DNA from: Verrucomicrobiota bacterium
GTDB taxonomy: Bacteria; Verrucomicrobiota; Verrucomicrobiia; Opitutales; Opitutaceae
Reading direction: 5' to 3'
DNA length: 47,880 nt
Assembly (NCBI GenBank): GCA_019136515.1
Contig: JAGVUB010000056.1
Span: 1 to 47,880, forward strand
A program made the translations under genes and the position numbers. Below the pieces are notes generated by a model. The model saw nothing but the letters and a program-made list of their open reading frames with translations. It searched no databases and was not told the origin of the DNA. Below are positions 40,730-47,880 of the stretch, one piece after another. Each line of letters starts with the position of its first letter. Position 1 is the first letter of the stretch.

Positions 40730-43208
40730 ATGATCCGCCCGCTCCACCGCCTCTCCGCCGCCGCGCTCGCGCTGCTCGCCGCCACCACTCGAAGCCGGCG
40801 CCACGCCCAAATCCCGCTGGGACTACACCTCCGGCCTTTTCGCCTTTTCCCTCCAGCAGCTCGCCGCCCGCACGGGCGACACCGCCCTGCGCGACGCCGG
40901 CGACCGCATCGTCACCAGCTACATCGGGGCCGACGGCGCCATCGCCACCTACCGTTTCGAGGACTTCAATATCGACATGGTCACGCCCGGCCGCGCGCTG
41001 CTCGAGGTGGCGGCCCGCCAGCCCGAACCGCGTTTCCGCACCGCGCTCGCCACCCTGCGCAAGCAGCTCACCGAACAGCCGCGCACCAGCGAGGGTGGTT
41101 TCTGGCACAAGCAGCGTTACCCTCACCAAATGTGGCTCGACGGCCTCTACATGGGCTCGCCCTTCCTCGCCGCCTACGGCAAGGCCTTCGCCGACCCCGC
41201 CGCCTTCGACGACGTCGCCCGGCAGATCCTCCTCATCGATGCCCATCTCTACGACGCCAAGACCGGCCTCTACTACCACGCCTGGGACGAGGCCCGGAAA
41301 CAGGACTGGGCCGACAAGACCACCGGCCTCTCCCCCAACTTCTGGGGACGCTCCATCGGCTGGTACGCCATGGCCATCGTCGACGCCCTCGACTACCTCC
41401 CGCCCACGCAGCACGAGCTCGAGGACATCAACGCCATCCTGCGCCGCGTGGCCGACGGCATCGTGCGTTGGCAGGACCCGCAGAGCGGCGCCTGGTGGCA
41501 GGTCGTCGACCAGGGCAACCGCGAGGGCAACTACCTTGAGGCCACCGCGTCCTCGATGTTCGTCTACACCTTGGCCAAGGCCATCAACCGCGGCTACCTC
41601 CCACGCGAGAAGTACCTCCCCGCCGCCCGCCGCGGCTACGAGGCGCTCGTCCGCGAATTCATCCGCACCGGTGCCGACGGCCGCGTGAGCCTCACCCGCT
41701 GCTGCTCCGTCGCCGGCCTGGGCTACACCAACAGCGCCGGCCGCGCCCGCGACGGCAGCTTCGAATACTACATCAGCGAGCCGATCATCGACAACGACCT
41801 CAAGGGCGTCGGCCCCTTCATCCTCGCCGGCCTGGAGATGCAGCAACTCCTTTCGCCGACGATCGCCACGGCCTTCACCGCCCGCAGTTGGGACGATGCC
41901 GCCACCATCCTCGCCCGCATCAAGGACCCCGTTATCCCCGCCCGCGATTTCCCCATCGTCGACTTCGGCGCCAAGCCCGGCGACGACGCCACCGCCGCGA
42001 TCCGCGATGCCATCGCCGCCTGCTCGAAGGCCGGCGGCGGCCGCGTCGTCGTGCCCACCGGCGAGTGGACCACCGGCCCGATCCATCTGCTCAGCCACGT
42101 GAACCTCCACGTCGGGAAGGGCGCCACGCTGCGGTTCAAGACCGATCCCGCCGCCTACCTGCCCGCGGTCCTGACCAAGTGGGAAGGTCTCGAGTGCTAC
42201 AACTACTCGCCCCTCATCTACGCGCTCGACCAGACCAACATCGCCGTCACCGGCGAAGGCACCCTCGACGGCGGCGCCGACTGGGACAACTGGTGGGCCT
42301 GGAACAACAAGAAGGACAAGCCCACCAAGCAGGCTGCCGCGCGTAGCCGTCTTCTTGAGATGGGCGAAGCGGGCGTCCCCGTCGACCAGCGCCGCTTCGG
42401 CGACGGCGACTTCCTCCGCCCCAACTTCATCCAGCCCTACCGCTGCACCAACGTCCTCGTCCAGGGCGTCACCATCGTCCGCTCGCCCATGTGGGAGATC
42501 CACCCCGTGCTCTGTACCAACGTCACCGTGCGCGGCGTGAAGATCACCTCCCACGGCCCCAACAACGACGGCTGCGACCCCGAGTCCTGCCGCGACGTGC
42601 TCATCGAGGACTGCGTTTTCGACACCGGCGACGACTGCATCGCCATCAAGTCCGGCCGCAACAACGACGGCCGCCGCATCGGCGTGCCCACCGAGAACAT
42701 GATCATCCGCCGCTGCACCATGAAGGACGGCCACGGCGGCGTCGTGCTCGGCTCCGAGTGCTCCGGCAGCATCCGCAACATCTTCGTCGAGGACTGTACC
42801 ATGGACAGCCCCAACCTCGACCGCGCGCTGCGCTTCAAGACCAACGCCGTGCGTGGCGGCTTCCTCGAGAACGTCTTCATGCGCAACGTCGAGGTCGGCC
42901 GCGTGGCCGAGGCCGTGCTCACCATCGACCTGCTCTACGAGGAGGGCGCGAAGGGCGCATTCATGCCGACCGTGCGCAACGTGCACCTCCAGAACGTTCG
43001 CTCGTCCGCCAGCCCGCGCGTGCTCTTCATCACCAGTTTTCCCGGCGCCACGGTCGACAACATCAGCTTCCGCGACTGCATCTTCCGCGGCGTCGAAAAA
43101 ACCGAGGTGCTTTCCGGTGTCGGCACCCTCACCTTCCGCAACGTCACCATCGAGCCCGCGCAGAAACCCAAGGGGCTCAACTCCGTCCCCGCCCCCGCCG
43201 CGCCCTAG
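40730..43208 (+). CDS. GH105-GH28 two-domain pectinase, frameshifted near the N-terminus
   Basis: The main frame codes an N-terminal GH105 domain (SRWDYTSGLFAFSLQQLAAR; EGGFWHKQRYPHQMWLDGLYMG; GWYAMAIVDAL), which removes unsaturated uronyl ends, followed from FPIVDFGAKPGDDATA by a GH28 polygalacturonase domain with the catalytic set NND (GPNNDGCDPES), GDDC, GHGG and RFK. This joins two steps of pectin breakdown in one chain. A signal peptide starts at ATG 40730 (IRPLHRLSAAALALLAA) but lies in another frame; the switch falls near 40790, where about 20-40 residues seen in relatives appear to be absent. The in-frame start in the main frame is the ATG at 40977, inside the GH105 domain. Confidence 0.85.
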
Positions 43209-43262
43209 CGGCATCTCGGTCCGCCTTTCCCAAAACCCTAAGCCCCTGAACACAACGCCCCC

Positions 43263-44720
43263 ATGAACGCAGCCTCCTCCAAGCCGACCAACTACCGTTG
43301 GTGGATTTGCTCCCTGCTCTTCTTCGCCACCACGATCAACTACCTCGACCGGCAGGTGCTGTCGCTCACGTGGAAGGATTTCATCGTTCCGGAGTTCCAC
43401 TGGACCGACAACGACTACGGCACCATCACCGGCCTGTTCTCGATCTTCTACGCGATCAGCATGCTCTGCGCCGGCCGCTTCGTCGACTGGATGGACACCA
43501 AGCGCGGCTTCATGTGGGCCATCGGTGTCTGGTCAATCGGCGCCTGCCTCCATGCCTTCTGCGGCATCGCCACCTCCGGCATCCTCGCCGGCGAATGGCT
43601 CGTCGGTTTCGAACACGCCCGCCAGATCATCGGTACCGTCGACAACGTCGCCCGGATCGCCTCCGTGAGCGTTTCGCTGTTCATCTTCGCCCGCTTCGTG
43701 CTCGCACTCGGCGAGGCCGGCAACTTCCCCGCCGCCATCAAGGCCACCGCCGAGTATTTCCCGAAAAAGGATCGCGCCTACTCGACGAGCATCTTCAACG
43801 CCGGCGCCACCGTCGGCGCGCTCGCCGCTCCGGTCGTCATCCCGCCCATCGCCAAGGCCTGGGGTTGGGAGGCCGCCTTCATCATCATCGGCGCCCTCGG
43901 TTTCCTCTGGATGGGCTTCTGGCAGTTCATGTACCGCAAGCCCGACCAGAACCCCCACGTCAACGCCGCCGAACTCGAGTACATCCAGCAGGACCACGCC
44001 GCCGACGCCGCCGTGCAGGCCGCCTCCGGCAACACCTCGCACGCCACCAAGATGTCCTTCTTCGCCTGCCTGAAGTACAAGCAGACTTGGGCCTTCGCCG
44101 CCGGCAAGTTCATGACCGACGGCGTCTGGTGGTTCTACCTCTTCTGGACCCCCGCCTACCTCAGCTCCGTCTACGGCATCAAGTCCTCCGATTCCGCCGG
44201 CAAGCTCGGCATCTTCGTCCTCTACGCCATCACGATGCTCTCGATCATCGGCGGCTGGCTCCCGTCCTACTTCGTCGGCAAGAAGGGCATGGAACCCTAC
44301 GCCGGCCGCATGAAGGCCATGCTCATCTTCGCCTTCTTCCCGCTCCTGGCTCTCCTCGCGCAACCGCTCGGCAAGTACACATTCTGGATGCCCGTCATCA
44401 TCATCGGCATCGCCGGTGCCGCCCACCAGGCATGGTCCGCCAACCTCTTCTCCACCATCGGCGACATGTTCCCGAAGAAGGCGATCGCCACCATCACCGG
44501 CATCGGCGGCATGGCCGGCGGCGTCGGCTCCTTCATCATCAACAAGGGCGCCGGCAAACTCTTCGACTTCGCAGCCGACACCCAGATGACGTTCATGGGT
44601 TTCCACGGCAAGGAGGCCGGCTACTTCATCGTCTTCTCGATCTGCGCTGTCGCCTACCTCATCGGCTGGGCGATCATGAAGTCGCTCGTGCCGAAGTATC
44701 GCCCGATCACCGACCTCTGA
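43263..44720 (+). CDS. MFS sugar-acid transporter (hexuronate, ACS/ExuT family)
   Basis: 485 residues, 12 predicted membrane helices. The ACS-family signature is INYLDRQVLSLTWKDF after the first helix, with the typical DxxxT of the family replaced by FVDWMDTKRGFMWAIG in the loop, and ALGEAGNFPAAIKATAEYFPKKDRAYSTSIFNAGATVG in the middle. The family imports hexuronates, glucarate and similar acids by proton symport. Context (pectate lyase, GH28, KduI/KduD) supports galacturonate or unsaturated uronate as substrate. The gene follows the GH105-GH28 gene by 54 bases. Confidence 0.92.
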   Translation: MNAASSKPTNYRWWICSLLFFATTINYLDRQVLSLTWKDFIVPEFHWTDNDYGTITGLFSIFYAISMLCAGRFVDWMDTKRGFMWAIGVWSIGACLHAFCGIATSGILAGEWLVGFEHARQIIGTVDNVARIASVSVSLFIFARFVLALGEAGNFPAAIKATAEYFPKKDRAYSTSIFNAGATVGALAAPVVIPPIAKAWGWEAAFIIIGALGFLWMGFWQFMYRKPDQNPHVNAAELEYIQQDHAADAAVQAASGNTSHATKMSFFACLKYKQTWAFAAGKFMTDGVWWFYLFWTPAYLSSVYGIKSSDSAGKLGIFVLYAITMLSIIGGWLPSYFVGKKGMEPYAGRMKAMLIFAFFPLLALLAQPLGKYTFWMPVIIIGIAGAAHQAWSANLFSTIGDMFPKKAIATITGIGGMAGGVGSFIINKGAGKLFDFAADTQMTFMGFHGKEAGYFIVFSICAVAYLIGWAIMKSLVPKYRPITDL

Positions 44721-44776
44721 GCATCGTTCCGATGCGATCGAACGGGGCTCCCATCGCGGCCATGCACCCTTCCGCT

Positions 44777-44850
44777 GTAGGGCCTCAGCTTGCTGAGGCC
44801 GTCCGGACGCCGCTCCAGTCCGACCGGCGCGAACAAGCTCGCGCCCTCCG
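44777..44850. repeat. GTAG-headed element with two hairpins, third subtype
   Basis: GTAGGGCCTCAGCTTGCTGAG, completed by GCC, forms the first hairpin; GGCGCG and CGCGCC around AACAAGCT form the second, ending CCTCC. It lies between the transporter and pectate lyase genes. The right end does not have a clear CTAC. Confidence 0.5.
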
Positions 44851-44878
44851 TCGATCGCACCGTCACGGCTGAACCACC

Positions 44879-46033
44879 ATGTCGCCTCGTCTCCTCGTCG
44901 CCCTGCTCGCCGCCGCTCCCCTCGCGGCGGAGGTCGCCACGCAACCCGCGCCGCAAAAGGAGTATCGGCCCTGCGCCTTGACCGAGGTGCGCAGCTTCAG
45001 CGTGGGGTGGTCGCGAGTGCTGAAGCAGCCCGCGCCGTGGTACGCTGGCGCCGAGGCCCGCACCATCGCCGCCTCCGTCCGCCAATACCAGACTGACTCC
45101 GGCGGCTGGCCGAAGAACCGCGACATGACCCGCCCGCCCGATGCGGCGTTCCTCGCCTCCACGGCCATGGATCACCGCGCGCCCACCATCGACAACGGCG
45201 CCACCACCACCCAGATCGAGCTCCTCGCCACCGTCGCCAGCCACGCCGCGCCCGACGCCGAGCTGAACCGCGCCGCCGCCGTCCGCGGCCTCGAGTACCT
45301 CCTGAAGGCCCAATACGACAACGGCGGCTGGCCCCAGTACTACCCGCTTCAGCCCGGCTACTACACGCACATCACCTTCAACGACGACGCCATGGTCCAC
45401 GTCCTCGACGTGCTCCGCGACGTCGCCGAGGGTAAAGCGCCCTACGCCTGGACCGAGCCCGCCCTGCGCGAACGCGCCGCCGCCGCCGTCGAGAAGGGCA
45501 TCGCCTGCATCCTGCGCTGCCAGATCGTCGTCGCGGGGAAGAAGACCGCTTGGTGCGCCCAGCACGACGAGATCACCTTCGAACCCGTGCCCGCCCGCGC
45601 CTACGAACACGTTTCCCTCTCCGGCAGCGAATCCGTCGGCCTCGTCCGCTTCCTCATGGGCGTGAAGCACCCGTCGCCAGAGATCGTCGACGCAGTCGAG
45701 GCCGCGATCGCCTGGTTCGAGTCGGCCAAGCTCACCGGCATCCGCCTCGACACACCCGCCGCGCCCGAGCTGCCGCACGGCCACGACCGCGTCGTCGTCG
45801 CCGATCCCGCCGCCCCGCCGCTCTGGGCCCGTTTCTACGAGATCGGCACCAATCGCCCCATCTTCGGCGGTCGCGACGCGGTCATTCGCTACAGTCTCGC
45901 CGAGGTCGAGCCCGAGCGCCGTGGCGGCTACCAATGGTACATCGACGAACCGGCCCGGCTCCTCGCTCGCGACTACCCGCGCTGGAAGGAGAAACTCGCC
46001 AAACAGACGGCGAAAGCTCCGGCCAAACCGTGA
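44879..46033 (+). CDS. Pectate lyase, PL10 family
   Basis: 384 residues with a signal peptide (LLVALLAAAPLAA). PL10 sequence blocks: DSGGWPKNRDM, TIDNGATTTQIELLA, YDNGGWPQYYPL, HITFNDDAMVHVL, and the catalytic-region block WCAQHDEITFEPVPARAYEHVSLSGSESVG. The enzyme cuts polygalacturonate by beta-elimination, giving unsaturated ends that the GH105 domain and KduI can use. The stop codon overlaps the next gene's ATG by one base (TGATG). The gene is intact. Confidence 0.92.
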   Translation: MSPRLLVALLAAAPLAAEVATQPAPQKEYRPCALTEVRSFSVGWSRVLKQPAPWYAGAEARTIAASVRQYQTDSGGWPKNRDMTRPPDAAFLASTAMDHRAPTIDNGATTTQIELLATVASHAAPDAELNRAAAVRGLEYLLKAQYDNGGWPQYYPLQPGYYTHITFNDDAMVHVLDVLRDVAEGKAPYAWTEPALRERAAAAVEKGIACILRCQIVVAGKKTAWCAQHDEITFEPVPARAYEHVSLSGSESVGLVRFLMGVKHPSPEIVDAVEAAIAWFESAKLTGIRLDTPAAPELPHGHDRVVVADPAAPPLWARFYEIGTNRPIFGGRDAVIRYSLAEVEPERRGGYQWYIDEPARLLARDYPRWKEKLAKQTAKAPAKP

Positions 46034-47859
46034 TGCGATTTTCTGCGCACAATCGCTCCATAGTCGCAGATTCTGCCGAACGGCAGAACGGGCGGACCCG
46101 CTGCCGTACGGCAGAGCCCCAAAACGGGGCGAGGACTCCGCACCTTTCTGGCACCGAGACAACCTCTGGCGTTGGAGGGCGCCGCTCCGTCGGCGCCGTA
46201 TCCGCCTGTAGGAGCCTGCTCGCCACCGCCCTCTTCCTCGGCACCGTCGCTCCCTTCACCCTCGCCGCCGGTTTCACTCGCGAATCCGCCCTCGCCCAGG
46301 CGCAGAATACCTTCCCCGCCGCCGCACTCCCGGCCGACGTACTCCCCGCCGGCGTGATCGCCACGGAGAACCTCGTCTACGCCACTCCCGCCGGCACACC
46401 GCTCGCCCTCGATCTCTACCGCCCCTCGGCCGACGGCCCACACCCGGCCGTGCTCGTCATCCACGGCGGCGGTTGGGATACCGGCAGCCGCGAGATGGAG
46501 CGCCCCTTCGCCAAACGTCTCGCCGCGCAGGGCTTCGTCGCCGTACCCGTTTCCTACCGACTCGGCGAAGCCGGCCGCTTCCCCGCCGCGCTCCACGACC
46601 TGAAGGCCGCCGTGCGCTGGTTGCGCGCCCACGCCGTCGAGTCCGGCATCGACCCCGCCCGCATCGGCGCCGTCGGCGGCTCCGCCGGTGGCCAGCTCGC
46701 TGCGCTCCTCGGCGCCAGCAAAGGCAGCGCCGCCCTCGAAGGCGACCCCGGCAACCTCTCCGCCTCCAGTCTCGTCCAAGCCGTCGTCGATATCGACGGC
46801 CTCGCCGATTTCACCGACCCCGCGCTCGTCGCCCAACAGGTTGCCAAGCCCAGCGCACCCACGCGTTTCCTCGGCGGCGCCTTCGCTGAACGTGGCGACA
46901 CTTGGCGCGCCGCTTCGCCGATCACCCACGTCGGCCCCGCCGCCGCCCCCACGCTCTTCCTCAACAGCACCGCGCCCTCGCCCCTCCTGCCCGGCCGCGA
47001 GGAGATGGCGAAGAAGCTTCGCTCACTCGGCATCGGCGCCGAAGTCGCCGCCGTGCCCGACTCACCGCATCCGTTCTGGCTGTTGCAACCGTGGTTCGAC
47101 CAAGCCGTCGCCGAGACCGCCGCATGGCTCCATCGCGAGCTGCCCGCGCCCGGCCCCACGCTCCATCTCGCCGGCGACTCCACGTTGGCCGACAAGGCCG
47201 TGCGCGCGTTCCCCGAGCGCGGCTGGGGCCAGATGCTCCGACCGCTCCTTCGCGCCCCTTGGCATCTCGACAACCAGGCCGTCAACGGCCGCAGCACCAA
47301 ATCCTTCCGCGACCGCGGCCACTGGCAGCGCGTCCTCGACCGCCTGCGCGCCGGTGATGTCGTCATCATCGAGTTCGGACACAACGACGAGAAGCAGGAG
47401 GATCCCGAACGCTACGCCGATCCGGCCACCGACTTCCCCGCCAACCTCCGTCGCTTCGTCCGCGAAGTGCGCGAGCGCGGTGGGCTCCCCGTCCTCGCCA
47501 CCCCGGTTGTCCGCCGCGCCTGGAACGACGACGGCACCTTGCGGGACACGCACGGCGCCTATGTCGCCGCCGTCCGCGCCGTCGCCACCAAAGAGAATGT
47601 TCCCCTGATGGAAATGGAGGCGCTCACGCGCCAACTGCTCACCGACCTCGGGCCCGAGGCGTCGAAGCAACTCTTTGTCGGCGATGCCGCCATCCCTGTG
47701 AGCGGCAAACCCGACAACACCCATTTCAACGAGGAAGGTGCCCGCCGCGTCGCCACCCTCGCCGCCGCCGAACTGCGCCGCCTCGGTCTGCCCTGCGCCA
47801 CCGCGCTCGCCGAACCGCCGAATGCTGGCGCGGCCCCCTCCTCCGTCTCCACGCACTAG
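46033..47859 (+). CDS. Two-domain carbohydrate esterase (alpha/beta hydrolase + CE12-like SGNH)
   Basis: From about residue 80 to 380 lies an alpha/beta hydrolase of the BD-FAE/esterase type: VIHGGGWDTGS for the oxyanion hole, GGSAGGQ with the nucleophile Ser, and a His in DSPHPFW. From about 385 follows an SGNH esterase like rhamnogalacturonan acetylesterases (CE12): LAGDSTLADK, GHNDEKQ and DNTHFNEEG. The pair would remove acetyl or other esters from pectin. The signal peptide (LLATALFLGTVAPFTLAA) lies about 60 residues after the ATG at 46033; the stretch before it consists of palindromic repeat sequence, so the true start is uncertain. Confidence 0.82.
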   Translation: MRFSAHNRSIVADSAERQNGRTRCRTAEPQNGARTPHLSGTETTSGVGGRRSVGAVSACRSLLATALFLGTVAPFTLAAGFTRESALAQAQNTFPAAALPADVLPAGVIATENLVYATPAGTPLALDLYRPSADGPHPAVLVIHGGGWDTGSREMERPFAKRLAAQGFVAVPVSYRLGEAGRFPAALHDLKAAVRWLRAHAVESGIDPARIGAVGGSAGGQLAALLGASKGSAALEGDPGNLSASSLVQAVVDIDGLADFTDPALVAQQVAKPSAPTRFLGGAFAERGDTWRAASPITHVGPAAAPTLFLNSTAPSPLLPGREEMAKKLRSLGIGAEVAAVPDSPHPFWLLQPWFDQAVAETAAWLHRELPAPGPTLHLAGDSTLADKAVRAFPERGWGQMLRPLLRAPWHLDNQAVNGRSTKSFRDRGHWQRVLDRLRAGDVVIIEFGHNDEKQEDPERYADPATDFPANLRRFVREVRERGGLPVLATPVVRRAWNDDGTLRDTHGAYVAAVRAVATKENVPLMEMEALTRQLLTDLGPEASKQLFVGDAAIPVSGKPDNTHFNEEGARRVATLAAAELRRLGLPCATALAEPPNAGAAPSSVSTH

Positions 47860-47880
47860 CCCTCCGCCCGCCGCATACCG

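Noticed and set aside
40635-43400. 921-codon minus-strand ORF opposite the GH105-GH28 gene
   Set aside because: Low-complexity Gly/Ala/Val/Asp shadow; GH105 and GH28 motifs lie on the plus strand.

Overview
The window looks like the chromosome of a GC-rich member of the Verrucomicrobiota, most likely Opitutaceae. The grounds are a PEP-CTERM secreted protein, a pectin/uronate locus with a DUF4861 protein and a GH105-GH28 enzyme, few Shine-Dalgarno sequences, and many small palindromic repeats between genes. This placement is an inference from gene content. A marker-gene tree would settle it.

Layout. 1-2071: an M32 carboxypeptidase and a small protein with a Cys/His tail. 2178-7978 (minus strand): a heavy-metal RND efflux operon (Cys-rich exported protein, TolC-type outer membrane channel, short adaptor lipoprotein, CzcA-type pump). 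8110-10388: an HDOD protein and a plant-type ATP phosphofructokinase. 10619-12485: coaX, panD and a GreA-type factor. 13057-24088: a defence island made of a complete type I restriction-modification system (hsdR, hsdM, hsdS) interleaved with a 38-residue ORF, a DUF3800 protein, a metallo-beta-lactamase-fold protein, an unrecognised protein with a possible nuclease end, a NucS-like nuclease joined to a PUA/EVE-like domain, and another unrecognised protein. The island ends 169 bases before a CAU tRNA gene. 24386-32912: a frameshifted M3 peptidase, a HEAT-like protein, a PEP-CTERM protein, an acetyltransferase, a DUF1810 protein, an M24 peptidase and a TonB-C-terminal-like protein. 33040-47859: a pectin and uronate regulon (LarA-like NPN enzyme, kdgK, IclR regulator, kduI, kduD, DUF4861 protein, GH105-GH28 fusion, hexuronate transporter, PL10 pectate lyase, two-domain pectin esterase). 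In this last region secreted enzymes would cut and de-esterify pectin, the transporter would import uronates, and KduI, KduD and KdgK would feed them into central metabolism under an IclR/KdgR-like repressor.

Three patterns cut across the genes. First, palindromic elements with GTAG/CTAC ends, arranged as inverted pairs of about 87 bases, fit REP/REPIN elements. Second, degenerate tracts with a strict 7-base period sit just upstream of several genes, most clearly hsdM. Third, five genes carry indels of roughly 20-90 bases: the RND pump, the M3 peptidase, kdgK, the IclR regulator and the GH105-GH28 enzyme. They are either real mutations or assembly errors, and reads would decide. The least explained part of the window is the accessory gene block between hsdS and the tRNA.
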